From Casp-actino8 sp964513215 (GTDB lineage: Bacteria; Actinomycetota; Acidimicrobiia; Acidimicrobiales; Ilumatobacteraceae), in assembly GCA_964513215.1 (NCBI GenBank), contig CAZELU010000008.1, forward strand, positions 1 through 56,730: 56,730 bases of DNA. Direction: 5' to 3'. Both the position numbers and the translations under genes were made by a program. Numbering within the stretch: position 1 is the stretch's first letter; every line of letters begins with the position of its first letter. The notes under the pieces were generated by a model. The model was not told the DNA's origin. It was given only the letters and a program-made list of their open reading frames with translations, and made no database searches. Below are positions 15,735 to 23,837 of the stretch, in pieces.

Positions 15735-16944
15735 CGAGACGCCCGGCCGAGATGCCGCGGCGGAACAAGTCGGACAGTTCGCTATCGGGAGTCTCGAGAA
15801 TCGCGTCGAGCCAACCGTGCACGTACTGCGCACCACCTTCGTTGCGACCGAACACGAATTCTTTCTTCGCGCCGGTCTTGACAGTGCGCTGGATCTTGAG
15901 GCCGGTGGCGTAGTCCTCGTCGCGCACCACGTGCTCGAGGAATGCGATCTGCTGATTGGCCGTTTCGATGAACTCGTCGGTGAGCGGCGCGGTGGAGATG
16001 AAGTCGAGATACGAAATCGACTCGTCGGCGTTGGAACCGGGGAAGATACGGGCCACTTGGTAGATCTTGTGCTCGCCGAGGTCGAAGCCGGCGATGGACG
16101 CGTGCGGGAACACGCTCCAGACTCCTCCGGTCAGAACGCTGTCGGGCCATTCATCCTTCGGAACACCTTCGAGCTTCGACCACGAACCGCGCGGACCGGT
16201 GACGCGCTGGTGCGGACCCACACGATGGAACAGTGCATCAGCCGGGAAGTTCGCACCGAAGGTGTTCTTGTGGAGAATCGGCAAGTGGTAGAAGTCGACG
16301 TAACCGTCGAACGACACCTTCCAGTTGGGGCCGACCAGACGACGTGAACCGAAGTGGTTCATCTCGGCGAAGTTGCAGAACCCGAGTAGTTCGTCGTAGC
16401 CCGCGAAGAATGCGTCGAGATCGAGAGTCGACGTCGGCGACAAGATGACCCAGATGAGACCGGCCCGCTCGGTGACCGGCAGGCTCGTGAGGCTCATGCA
16501 CGAGAAGTCGATCTCGCCGAAGTCACTCTGCTTGAAGATGCCGACCAGATCACCTTGCTGGTTGTAACTCCAGGCGTGATACGGACAGGTGAAGCGGCGG
16601 GTGGAGCCGACACCTTCGTCGACGAGCATCGCGCCGCGGTGACTGCACATGTTGACGAACGCGCGCACCACACCATCGGAGTCGCGCACCACCAACACCG
16701 GCATCCCGCACACTTCGATGGCCTTGTACGAGTTCGCTTCTTTGATCTCGGCCGAGGTGGCCAACAGCAGCGGAACTCGCTTGAAGATCAGATCGACTTC
16801 ACGTTGCCAGCGCTCGGGGTCGAAGTAGTTGGCGGCCGGAATGCGGGTGACCGACTCGGTGAGATCGGTGGTCCCGGCCTGGTTGTGGGCCAGTGTCCGC
16901 TCGGCCTGAGCCAGCAGCGTGCGACGAACGTCTTTCTCCCCCAT
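15724..16944 (-). CDS. Rieske [2Fe-2S] aromatic-ring-hydroxylating oxygenase alpha subunit
   Basis: A complete 406-residue oxygenase alpha subunit. The Rieske ligands are Cys100/His102 (CSHRG) and Cys120/His123 (CPYHAW). The mononuclear iron site is in the 213-225 segment, with Asp217 bridging and His220/His225 as ligands. A later RDEDY motif probably gives the third ligand. It is distinct from the partial copy at position 1. ATG 16944 lies 6 bases after a TAAGGT -10 box. No small beta subunit, ferredoxin or reductase gene adjoins it, so electron delivery must come from elsewhere. The ring substrate is unknown. Confidence 0.9.
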   Translation of the reverse strand: MGEKDVRRTLLAQAERTLAHNQAGTTDLTESVTRIPAANYFDPERWQREVDLIFKRVPLLLATSAEIKEANSYKAIEVCGMPVLVVRDSDGVVRAFVNMCSHRGAMLVDEGVGSTRRFTCPYHAWSYNQQGDLVGIFKQSDFGEIDFSCMSLTSLPVTERAGLIWVILSPTSTLDLDAFFAGYDELLGFCNFAEMNHFGSRRLVGPNWKVSFDGYVDFYHLPILHKNTFGANFPADALFHRVGPHQRVTGPRGSWSKLEGVPKDEWPDSVLTGGVWSVFPHASIAGFDLGEHKIYQVARIFPGSNADESISYLDFISTAPLTDEFIETANQQIAFLEHVVRDEDYATGLKIQRTVKTGAKKEFVFGRNEGGAQYVHGWLDAILETPDSELSDLFRRGISAGRLVTD

Positions 16945-16950
16945 GCCCGT

Positions 16951-16956
16951 ACCTTA
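16951..16956 (-). promoter_or_regulatory. -10 box of a leaderless promoter (TAAGGT)
   Basis: TAAGGT on the reverse strand ends 6 bases before ATG 16944 of the Rieske oxygenase, within the 19-base gap after the upstream dehydrogenase gene. It predicts independent, leaderless transcription. Confidence 0.55.
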
Positions 16957-16963
16957 CGCCCGC

Positions 16964-17845
16964 TCAGTCGTTCTGAAGCAGATGAACGAGGCTGCTGGTG
17001 TCCCAGCGGCGACCACCCCGCGCCAGTACCTGGGCGTAGAACTGGTCGACCAAGGCCGTGAGCGGAAGTCGTGCACCGTTGCGATTGGCCTCGGCCAGGC
17101 AGATGGCCAAGTCCTTACGCATCCATTCGACCGCGAACCCGAACTCGAATTCGCCCTTCGCCATGGTGCTGGCCCGGTTGTCCATCTGCCAGCTCTGCGC
17201 AGCGCCCTTGCCGATCACTTCCACGACGGCATCGACGTCGAGTCCGGCTTTCTGCGCGAAGTTCACGCCTTCCGACAAACCCTGCACCACACCCGCTATG
17301 CAGATCTGGTTGACCATCTTGGTGAGTTGACCGGCTCCGGCCGAACCGAGCAGAGCACAGGCTCGCGCGTACGGAGCGACCGCCGCGCGGGCTCGCGCGA
17401 ACACCGCGTCGTCGTCGCAGCCGCACATGATCGTCAGCGCGCCGTTCACGGCACCGGCTTGACCACCCGACACCGGCGCGTCCACGAAACCGACGCCCTT
17501 GGCCGCACACGCAGCAGCGAGTTCACGGGCCACATCGGCCGATGCAGTGGTGTGATCGATGAGAACCGATCCCGGTGTCATGCCAGCCAATGCACCATCG
17601 GGACCAAGAGCAACCGAACGGACATCGGCGTCGTTGCCCACGCACATCATCACGTAGTCGGCACCCGAAGCGGCCGCGGCCGGCGTGGATGCGCTGCGGC
17701 CACCTTGCTCTTTCACCCACTGATCGCTCTTCGACGTGGTGCGGTTGTAGACGGTGACGTCATGACCGGCTTTGGCGAGATGCCCGGCCATCGGCCAACC
17801 CATCACACCCAGACCGAGGAAGGCCATGCGAGAAGTTTCTGACAT
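16964..17845 (-). CDS. 3-hydroxyisobutyrate dehydrogenase-like NAD(P)-dependent oxidoreductase
   Basis: A 293-residue beta-hydroxyacid dehydrogenase. GLGVMGWPMA at residues 11-20 is the Rossmann motif, DAPVSGG near 132-138 the substrate-binding loop, and the lysine in GQLTKMVNQ the catalytic residue. ATG 17845 is preferred to the in-frame ATG at 17878, because the latter would overlap the start of the divergent VOC gene. Family members include HIBADH, tartronate-semialdehyde reductase and GarR. Which acid is used here cannot be read, but oxidation of a beta-hydroxyacid fits the degradation context. Confidence 0.85.
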   Translation of the reverse strand: MSETSRMAFLGLGVMGWPMAGHLAKAGHDVTVYNRTTSKSDQWVKEQGGRSASTPAAAASGADYVMMCVGNDADVRSVALGPDGALAGMTPGSVLIDHTTASADVARELAAACAAKGVGFVDAPVSGGQAGAVNGALTIMCGCDDDAVFARARAAVAPYARACALLGSAGAGQLTKMVNQICIAGVVQGLSEGVNFAQKAGLDVDAVVEVIGKGAAQSWQMDNRASTMAKGEFEFGFAVEWMRKDLAICLAEANRNGARLPLTALVDQFYAQVLARGGRRWDTSSLVHLLQND

Positions 17846-17852
17846 GACGTCG

Positions 17853-17858
17853 AGTTTG
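17853..17858 (-). promoter_or_regulatory. Weak -10 candidate (CAAACT)
   Basis: CAAACT on the reverse strand lies 7 bases before ATG 17845. It fits the A at position 2 and T at position 6 of TANNNT but lacks the first T. A similar CAAACT precedes the GTG at 49126. Confidence 0.25.
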
Positions 17859-17876
17859 GCAGGCTCGAGGGAGCCC

Positions 17877-18542
17877 ATGGGTACTCACTTGACGATCGAC
17901 CACCTCGTGTACGCGACACCCGACCTCGGACAGAGCGTTCGCCACGTCGAAGAATTGCTCGGGGTCGCACCAGTCCCCGGCGGCGCTCATCTCGGATGGG
18001 GCACGTACAACGCGTTGGTCGGATTGGGCGGATCCACCTATCTCGAAGTCATCGGTCCCGACCCTGCCCAACCCGAACCGGCGGCTCCCCGACCGTTCGG
18101 AATCGACCATCTCGACGAACCGCGTCTCGTCGCGTGGTGCGCATCATCGCGCCGCCCTCTCGTCGACGTGCTCGCGTTGGCCCGCGAGTCCGGATTCGAT
18201 CCGGGCGCGATCGTGTCGATGTCGCGTCAACGTCCTGACGGAGTCGTCCTCGAATGGTCCCTGACCGTCGCCGCACAAGCGAACGATGCAGCGAACGTTC
18301 TTCCGTTCTTCATCGACTGGGGCCACTCGGCGCACCCCTCGACTGGCCTTCCGGTGGCCGGACTTCTCGTCGATCTCGAGCTCTTCCACCCCGAACCGCG
18401 AACGATCGATCTCATGTTGTCGGCCGTGAGCGACGACATGACGCTCGGTGACGAACCGGCTCGTATCGTCGTCCACTTCGCCGATCGACCGGCACTGGCC
18501 GCACGGATCCAGACCGCGCGCGGAATCGTCGTTCTCGACTGA
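17877..18542 (+). CDS. VOC superfamily (glyoxalase-like) protein
   Basis: A 221-residue protein beginning with THLTIDHLVYATPDLGQSV, the first beta-alpha-beta of a vicinal-oxygen-chelate domain with a metal-ligand-like His in IDHL. A second half with GLPVAGLLVDLELFHPEP follows, so the layout resembles the Glyoxalase_3 (long) type. ATG 17877 has a GAGGGAG ribosome-binding site. It is divergent from the hydroxyacid dehydrogenase, 31 bases apart. Relatives include lyases, isomerases and ring-cleavage enzymes; the reaction here is unknown. Confidence 0.72.
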   Translation: MGTHLTIDHLVYATPDLGQSVRHVEELLGVAPVPGGAHLGWGTYNALVGLGGSTYLEVIGPDPAQPEPAAPRPFGIDHLDEPRLVAWCASSRRPLVDVLALARESGFDPGAIVSMSRQRPDGVVLEWSLTVAAQANDAANVLPFFIDWGHSAHPSTGLPVAGLLVDLELFHPEPRTIDLMLSAVSDDMTLGDEPARIVVHFADRPALAARIQTARGIVVLD

Positions 18543-18554
18543 CGAGGCCTTCCC

Positions 18555-19805
18555 TCACGGACGAACGCTGGCGGGCAGACTGCGAACCGAATTGAGCGCC
18601 ATCGACACGACGCGATCAGGTTCTCCGGTGGCGACGAGGTCGGGAACCCGGCGGCGAATTTCGTCGAAGATGACGGTCAACTCGCGACGGGCCAAGTTCG
18701 CGCCGAGACAGAAGTGGGGCCCTCCGGCGCCGTAGCCGACTTGCTGCGGGTGCACCGGACGCCGGACATCGAAGTGGTCGGCGTTCTCGAAGACGGACTC
18801 GTCGAGGTTGGCCGACGGGTACCACAAGGCGACCTTCTCACCCGCGCGCAGTGTCACTCCATGAAGTTCGACATCTCGTGTGAGCACGCGGCACATGTTC
18901 GAAATGAGCGGTTCGCAACGCACGATCTCCTCGACGGCGGTCGCGGCATGGGTCTCGAATTCGTCGAACCAGATCCTTCGCTGATCGGGGTTCCGAGTGA
19001 GCAGACGAAGTCCATGGGTGGTGGCGTTGCGGGTCGTCTCGTTACCGGCTGACAGGAGCAGGATGAAGAAGTTCGCGAACTCCTTGCTGTCCAGCCGCTC
19101 ACCGTCGACTTCGGCGTGCATGAGAACGGACGTGAGATCCTCGGTCGGCTTTCGTTGCCGTTGGCGGCCCAGTTCGATCGCATAGTCGGCGATCTGGCGC
19201 AGACCGGACGCGGCACCGTCGATACCGACGCTCGGGTCGTCGGGTGACACGGCCTGGTTCGTCCACTGCAACATCAGAGCTTGATCGGAGGGCGGCACTC
19301 CGAGCATCGAGCAGATGGCGCGCAGAGGCAACTTCGCCGCCACCTCCGCGACGAAGTCGAACTCCGTACCGTCGCCGTATCGCTCCAGCAGTTGATCGAT
19401 GATTTCCGCGGCGATCGAACGCAGTTGCGGCTCGTACGAAGCGGTCTGTTTCGGAGTGAACCCACTCGCCACGAGTCGGCGCAGTCGTGCGTGCTCGGGA
19501 TCGTCGAGGTTGATCATCGAGGGGTAGAACTCGCCGAGTTCCGCTGGCATCTCTTCGATGTCGATCGTCACCCCGGAGCAATACACGGACGGTGTTCGAC
19601 TGGCGTGCCAGATGTCGTCGTAACGAGTGAGTGCCCAGAACTCGGTACACGCGCGACTGAACCCGCTGCGTCTCGGCGGGTACCACCGCACCGGAGCGTC
19701 CCGACGAAGGGCGGCGAAGACCCGCGCTCGATGGTCCGTCGGGGCCGCCCAGAAGGCGGAGTCGGCGAGGTGCTCGGCATCGAGGTCGATCTCGGAGTGA
19801 TCCAT
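18555..19805 (-). CDS. Cytochrome P450 (CYP124/125/142-like)
   Basis: A 416-residue P450. AGNETT is at residues 253-258, EEIVR at 292-296, and the heme loop GYGAGGPHFCLGANLA around Cys366. SMINLDDPEHARLRRLV and the NET variant of the I-helix motif resemble actinobacterial P450s that oxidise the terminal carbon of sterol or methyl-branched lipid side chains, but that assignment is by impression only. It is divergent from an AraC regulator, suggesting induction by its substrate. A purine run AAAGGGG lies upstream at about 19820-19826. No ferredoxin gene is adjacent. Confidence 0.88.
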   Translation of the reverse strand: MDHSEIDLDAEHLADSAFWAAPTDHRARVFAALRRDAPVRWYPPRRSGFSRACTEFWALTRYDDIWHASRTPSVYCSGVTIDIEEMPAELGEFYPSMINLDDPEHARLRRLVASGFTPKQTASYEPQLRSIAAEIIDQLLERYGDGTEFDFVAEVAAKLPLRAICSMLGVPPSDQALMLQWTNQAVSPDDPSVGIDGAASGLRQIADYAIELGRQRQRKPTEDLTSVLMHAEVDGERLDSKEFANFFILLLSAGNETTRNATTHGLRLLTRNPDQRRIWFDEFETHAATAVEEIVRCEPLISNMCRVLTRDVELHGVTLRAGEKVALWYPSANLDESVFENADHFDVRRPVHPQQVGYGAGGPHFCLGANLARRELTVIFDEIRRRVPDLVATGEPDRVVSMALNSVRSLPASVRP

Positions 19806-19862
19806 CACCGCGAATGAACCCCTTTCGGCGTGGTCAGGCAAGGTAGCTCCTGGCAAACGTGG

Positions 19863-19868
19863 TATGAA
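19863..19868 (+). promoter_or_regulatory. -10-like box (TATGAA) before the AraC gene
   Basis: TATGAA ends 6 bases before ATG 19875, the same spacing as other leaderless starts in this window. No ribosome-binding site is visible before any of the alternative starts (GTG 19830, ATG 19869). Confidence 0.35.
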
Positions 19869-19874
19869 ATGGTG

Positions 19875-20741
19875 ATGCCCAGGCCCACTGCGCCGTCGAT
19901 CGTCGAGCGGCGGGGCGCTCGCGGTCGCATGGGGTGGCTCGTACTCGCGGGACATGCGATCACCACACGGCCGAGATCCGACGTCGAGGCCCGCTTTCCA
20001 CTCTTCGGTTGCACACTCGTCACCTCCGGAAGAGGTCGGTACCGCGATGCGCATCACGACGTGGCACTCGGTCCGGGTGACCTCGTACTGGTCGTGCCGG
20101 GCCACCCACACAACTACGGAGCCGGACCAGGCGGATGGGAGGAGCGGTTCCTCGCGTTCGATGGGCCGATGTTCCGCTTGGCGGCGACGAACGGATTGCT
20201 CGACATCCGGAATCCGGTGCGGTCGCTCGGCGATGCCGACCGGTGGGCGGCCCGCTTCGATCACTTTCGACGACGCCCCGCTCCGGTGACTCCCGCCGAA
20301 CGCGACGCCGAGGCCGCGATGATCCTGGCCCTGCTCGCCGAGATGTTGGACAACGCGGAGGCGAGCCGGTCGGAATCGGCCGCCAACTGGCTCGATCGGT
20401 CTCGTGATGCGCTCGCCGGAAATCTGGGCGATCGGCTCGATCTGACCGAAGTAGCAACCGCGACCGGCATGCCCTACGAGACGTGGCGTCGCCAGTTCAA
20501 GAAAATGGTCGGAGTTCCACCCGCGCGGTATCGCCTCGACCGTCGACTGACGACCGCGGCCGACCAATTGCTGACGACATCGTCGAGCATCCGCTCGATT
20601 GCCGCGGGGCTCGGCTTCACCGATGAGAGACACCTCGCCGTTCACTTCAAGGAGTCGTTCGGTTGCACTCCAGCGGCCTTTCGGCGCCGCGGAACGAGAA
20701 CCGCAGGGTCAGCGCGTGGGTATCACTCGGGAGTCACGTAA
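19875..20741 (+). CDS. AraC family transcriptional regulator
   Basis: A 288-residue regulator. An N-terminal cupin-like sensor (GRYRDAHHDVALGPGDLVLVVPGHPH, about residues 55-80) is followed by a C-terminal AraC DNA-binding domain with two helix-turn-helix units: LDLTEVATATGMPYETWRRQFK and SSIRSIAAGLGFTDERHLAVHFKESFG. ATG 19875 is chosen from its -10 spacing; ATG 19869 and GTG 19830 are also in frame. It is divergent from the P450 gene and likely activates it. Its 3' end overlaps the convergent SDR by 19 bases. Confidence 0.85.
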   Translation: MPRPTAPSIVERRGARGRMGWLVLAGHAITTRPRSDVEARFPLFGCTLVTSGRGRYRDAHHDVALGPGDLVLVVPGHPHNYGAGPGGWEERFLAFDGPMFRLAATNGLLDIRNPVRSLGDADRWAARFDHFRRRPAPVTPAERDAEAAMILALLAEMLDNAEASRSESAANWLDRSRDALAGNLGDRLDLTEVATATGMPYETWRRQFKKMVGVPPARYRLDRRLTTAADQLLTTSSSIRSIAAGLGFTDERHLAVHFKESFGCTPAAFRRRGTRTAGSARGYHSGVT

Positions 20742-21493
20742 GCGGCGGTGATTCCGCCGTCGATGACGAGCGACTGCCCCGTCATCCAACTGCTCTCGTC
20801 ACTGGCGAGGAAGAGAGCGCCTTGCGCGATCTCGAGTGGTTCGCCGAAACGTCCCATCGGAATGTGCACGAGGCGGCGATTGCGTTTGGCGTCGTCGCTC
20901 AGGAACTTGGCCAGTAGCGGAGTCATGACGGGTCCGGGACACAACGCATTGGCACGAATTCCCTGACGCGCGTAAATGACGGCGATCTCGCGGGTCATGG
21001 CCAGTACCGCACCCTTCGACGCGGTGTAGGCGACCTGGGGTGTGGCCGCGCCCATGTGGGCGACGAAACTCGCGACGTTCACGATCGATCCGCCGCCCGA
21101 TGCTCGCAGGGCCGGGATGGCGTGCTTGCAGCCGAGCAACACACCCTTGACGTTGATGTCCATCGTCTTGTCGTAGGTCTCGATCGACGTGGTCTCGGGA
21201 TTGTCGTCGTCGCCCAGCATCACACCGGCGTTGTTGTAGAGAACGTGGAGAGCGCCGAACGTCGCGACCGCGTGGTCGACCGCGTTCTTCACCGACTCGT
21301 CGTCGGTCACGTCGCAACTCACGAAGGTGGCGTCGCCACCGGCGGCGTCGATCGCCGACACGACCTCGTCACCATCGACCACATCGGCGACGACCACGGC
21401 GGCGCCCTCACGAGCGAAGAGTTCGGCGGCCACCCGACCGAGGCCGGACGATGCACCAGTGATGAGAGCGACCTTGCCGTCGAGACGACCCAT
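20723..21493 (-). CDS. SDR family oxidoreductase
   Basis: A 256-residue classical SDR with TGASSGLG at residues 12-19, NNAG near 88-91, and a YTASK active-site pair near 155-159, plus a C-terminal VIDGG. Asp37 after the second strand suggests NAD(H). ATG 21493 has an AAAGG ribosome-binding site 6 bases upstream. It starts 13 bases after the glutamine-synthetase-like gene and is probably co-transcribed with it. Confidence 0.87.
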   Translation of the reverse strand: MGRLDGKVALITGASSGLGRVAAELFAREGAAVVVADVVDGDEVVSAIDAAGGDATFVSCDVTDDESVKNAVDHAVATFGALHVLYNNAGVMLGDDDNPETTSIETYDKTMDINVKGVLLGCKHAIPALRASGGGSIVNVASFVAHMGAATPQVAYTASKGAVLAMTREIAVIYARQGIRANALCPGPVMTPLLAKFLSDDAKRNRRLVHIPMGRFGEPLEIAQGALFLASDESSWMTGQSLVIDGGITAAYVTPE

Positions 21494-21506
21494 GGACAAC
21501 CTTTCG

Positions 21507-22892
21507 TCAGATCCGCTCGAAGTAGCGGCGAAGTTCCCAGTCGGTGACCGTGCGATTGAACGCTTCCCACTCGGATTCGGCACAGCGCAGGATCCAGTGG
21601 TGCACGTCGTCACCGAAGCACTCGCGAGCGATGTCGCTCGTCTTCCAGAGTTCGATCGCATCGGGCAGATTCCAGGGAATGCGACCGACATCGGGTGCGG
21701 TGTAGCCGTTGCCTTCGTACGGAGCCGCGAGCTCGAGGCGATGACGAATGCCGTACAAGCCACCGGCAATGGCCCCGGCGAACGCGAGGTAACTGATGGC
21801 GTCGGCCCCCGGAATACGACTCTCGACGCGCGTGGACGCACCATGGCCGACCTTGCGGAACCCAAGAGTGCGATTGTCGACCCCCCAGCCGACTCCGGTG
21901 GGCGCCCACGATTCCGGTTGGAACCGCTTGTAACTGTTGACCGTGGGAGCCCACAGCAACGCGAACTCGCGCGCGGTGGCGATCTGGCCAGCGAGGAAGT
22001 ACCGGAACGTGTCGCTCATCCCCCACTGACCGGCCTCATCGGGGAACACCGGCGTCTTGCCGTCGAGACTCCACAGGCTCACGTGCAGGTGACACGACGA
22101 ACCCACGTCGTGAAAGCCCGGTTTGGCCATGAACGTGATCGACTTGCCGGCCGCCGCCGCGATCTCCTTGGCCGCCGTCTTGTACACGAGGTTGCGATCG
22201 GCCATCTCGAGCGGAGACGCGTAGCCGATGTTGATTTCGTGCTGACCCGCACCGGCTTCGCCCTTCGAGAACTCGACCGGACAACCGGCCTCGATCAACG
22301 CGCGTCGAATGCGGCCGATCACTTCTTCGTCGCGCGTGGTGGCGAGGATGTTGTAGTCCTCGGCGAACGCGGAGTGCGGGCGCAGTTGCTGGTATCCGCG
22401 ACTGTGCGCTTCCTCGTACGACTCGTGGAACATGAAGAACTCGATCTCGCTGCCGACCATGGGCGCGAAGCCGAGCGCACGGGCGGCCTCTTCTTGGCGG
22501 GCCAGGATCGTGCGCGGAGCGACGTCCACCGGCTGGCCGTCGGGCGTGCGCAGGTCGCACACGACCAGAGCAGTCTTCGGAACCCACGGCAGAACACGCA
22601 CCGTCGACCAATCGGCCACCGCCACCATGTCGCCGTAGCCCTTGTCGAAACTCGAGAATCGGAATCCGGTCTGCGGTTGGTAATCGAGATCGCACGTGAG
22701 CAGATAGTCGCAATTCTCGGTGCCGTGGTCGGCCACGTGCTCGACGAAGAATGACGCGGCCGTCCGTTTGCCGGTCAGACGCCCGTAGCGATCGGGGAAA
22801 CCCATGATGATCGTGTCGATCTCGCCCTGGGCGATCTTCGACATCAGGTCGTCGCGTGTGATCGACATCCTGTTCAACATGGACTTCACCAT
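21507..22892 (-). CDS. Glutamine synthetase family protein (gamma-glutamyl-amine ligase type)
   Basis: A 461-residue GS-fold protein. It has the active-site pieces GSEIEFFMF, EAGAGQHEIN, SSCHLHVSL and TRVESRIPGADA. The last segment and the absence of the adenylylation-loop tyrosine signature place it with the GlnA3/PuuA-like ligases that gamma-glutamylate polyamines or other amines, rather than with housekeeping GlnA. ATG 22892 lies exactly 6 bases after a TAGGGT -10 box, which fixes the start. Sharing an operon with an SDR suggests amine catabolism. The amine substrate is unknown. Confidence 0.82.
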   Translation of the reverse strand: MVKSMLNRMSITRDDLMSKIAQGEIDTIIMGFPDRYGRLTGKRTAASFFVEHVADHGTENCDYLLTCDLDYQPQTGFRFSSFDKGYGDMVAVADWSTVRVLPWVPKTALVVCDLRTPDGQPVDVAPRTILARQEEAARALGFAPMVGSEIEFFMFHESYEEAHSRGYQQLRPHSAFAEDYNILATTRDEEVIGRIRRALIEAGCPVEFSKGEAGAGQHEINIGYASPLEMADRNLVYKTAAKEIAAAAGKSITFMAKPGFHDVGSSCHLHVSLWSLDGKTPVFPDEAGQWGMSDTFRYFLAGQIATAREFALLWAPTVNSYKRFQPESWAPTGVGWGVDNRTLGFRKVGHGASTRVESRIPGADAISYLAFAGAIAGGLYGIRHRLELAAPYEGNGYTAPDVGRIPWNLPDAIELWKTSDIARECFGDDVHHWILRCAESEWEAFNRTVTDWELRRYFERI

Positions 22893-22898
22893 GAGCGC

Positions 22899-22904
22899 AC
22901 CCTA
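22899..22904 (-). promoter_or_regulatory. -10 box of a leaderless promoter (TAGGGT)
   Basis: TAGGGT on the reverse strand ends 6 bases before ATG 22892 in the 41-base gap after carD. Sequence and spacing are the same as those before ddl and before the SDR at 4816. Confidence 0.58.
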
Positions 22905-22933
22905 CCGAGCCACCTCGTGGCCTCGGCGAGCGA

Positions 22934-23662
22934 CTACTTCTTGGCGGGCTTCTTGGCCGGTGCGGCTTTCTTTGCTTCAGCCTTTTTCGGCTCAGCTTTC
23001 TTCGCCGGTGCGGCTTTCTTCGGCTCAGCTTTCTTGGCTTCTGGCTTCTTGGCCGGCTCGGCCTTCTTCGGCTCAGCTTTCTTGGCTTCTGCCTTCTTGG
23101 CCGGCTCGGCCGGAGCGGGGGACGCGGCCGGAGCATCGGCCTTCTTGGGCGCGGCCTTGGTGGCCTTCAACACGCCCTTGGCCAACGCATCGTCGAGATA
23201 GCGCTCGGCTTCTTCGGGTGACACCTTCAACGCGGGTGCGATCTCGGAGATCAAGTTGACGCGTGCGCGCTCGTACATCGTGCGCTCGGCGGCCGACAGG
23301 CTCGCGTCACGATTACGGGCCGACAGGTTTCGCACCACTTCGGCGACCTGATACACGTCACCGCTCTTCAACTTCTCCTGGTGGTTCTTGAAGCGACGGC
23401 TCCAGTTGCTCGGTACGCGCGGATCGGGCTTGGCCAACACCGCGACCAAGTCGGCCAACTCGTCGGGCGACACCGGCGGACGCACGCCCACGTCGTCGAC
23501 CTTCGACATCGGGACCTTGAGCATCATCTCGCCGATGACCGTGCTGAGCACCAGGTACTCGATCTGCTTGCCACTGCCGAACGGGTCTTCCTTGCGGGTC
23601 GCCACCACTTTGCAGGCCCCGTGCTGGGGATAGATGACGGTGTCACCCTTCTTGAACTTCAC
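22934..23662 (-). CDS. carD: CarD family transcription regulator with a long Lys/Ala/Pro tail
   Basis: Residues 1-165 are a typical CarD. The Tudor-like RNA-polymerase-interacting domain has GDTVIYPQHGACKVV and VPMSKVDDVGVRPP. The helical DNA-binding domain contains a tryptophan (NWSRRFKNHQEKLKSGD) that wedges into the upstream edge of the transcription bubble in mycobacteria. Residues about 166-242 are an added low-complexity tail of repeats such as AKKAEPKKA, resembling histone H1 or mycobacterial HupB tails. Usual CarD length is near 160. The start is GTG 23662 with a CGAGG ribosome-binding site. CarD stabilises open complexes, chiefly at rRNA-type promoters. Confidence 0.92.
   Translation of the reverse strand: MKFKKGDTVIYPQHGACKVVATRKEDPFGSGKQIEYLVLSTVIGEMMLKVPMSKVDDVGVRPPVSPDELADLVAVLAKPDPRVPSNWSRRFKNHQEKLKSGDVYQVAEVVRNLSARNRDASLSAAERTMYERARVNLISEIAPALKVSPEEAERYLDDALAKGVLKATKAAPKKADAPAASPAPAEPAKKAEAKKAEPKKAEPAKKPEAKKAEPKKAAPAKKAEPKKAEAKKAAPAKKPAKK
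22937..23165 (-). repeat. Short degenerate coding repeats encoding the AKKAEPKKA tail of CarD
   Basis: Near-repeated units reading as AKKAEPKKA / AKKPEAKKA / PKKAAPAKK occur about six to eight times. They are in frame and belong to carD. Such repeats may be prone to length variation between strains. Confidence 0.7.
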
Positions 23663-23701
23663 GAAAACCTCGATCGTTGGGGGTACGCAGGCCGACGCAG
23701 A

Positions 23702-23707
23702 ATTCTA
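23702..23707 (-). promoter_or_regulatory. carD: -10 box for carD (TAGAAT)
   Basis: TAGAAT on the reverse strand closely matches the actinobacterial -10. It would start transcription about 33 bases before GTG 23662, leaving room for the visible ribosome-binding site. The tRNA gene ends 22 bases further upstream, so read-through from it is also possible. Confidence 0.45.
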
Positions 23708-23728
23708 GACCTGACTGGCCGATTTGGG

Positions 23729-23802
23729 CGCCCTCGGCACGATTCGAACGTGCGCGCTACGGATTAGAAGGCCGTTGCTCTATCCAACTGAGCTACGAGG
23801 GC
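23729..23802 (-). tRNA. tRNA-Arg (anticodon TCT)
   Basis: A complete 74-base cloverleaf read on the reverse strand. The 7-bp acceptor stem is GCCCTCG/CGAGGGC, the D-stem GCTC/GAGC, and the T-arm GCACG-TTCGAAT-CGTGC is perfect. The anticodon loop CTTCTAA holds TCT, which reads AGA arginine codons. The anticodon stem ACGGC/TCCGT has a mismatch at its loop-closing pair (C against T). The 3' CCA is not encoded (the bases after the discriminator G are CCC). It lies between cinA and carD on the same strand. Confidence 0.93.
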
Positions 23803-23837
23803 CGATGGGGTCAGGCTATGAAGCCTGGCGTCCTGGC

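Noticed and set aside
22937..23165. Possible tandem DNA repeat or CRISPR-like array
   Set aside because: The repeats are imperfect, lack spacers, and are in-frame codons for the Lys/Ala/Pro tail of CarD.
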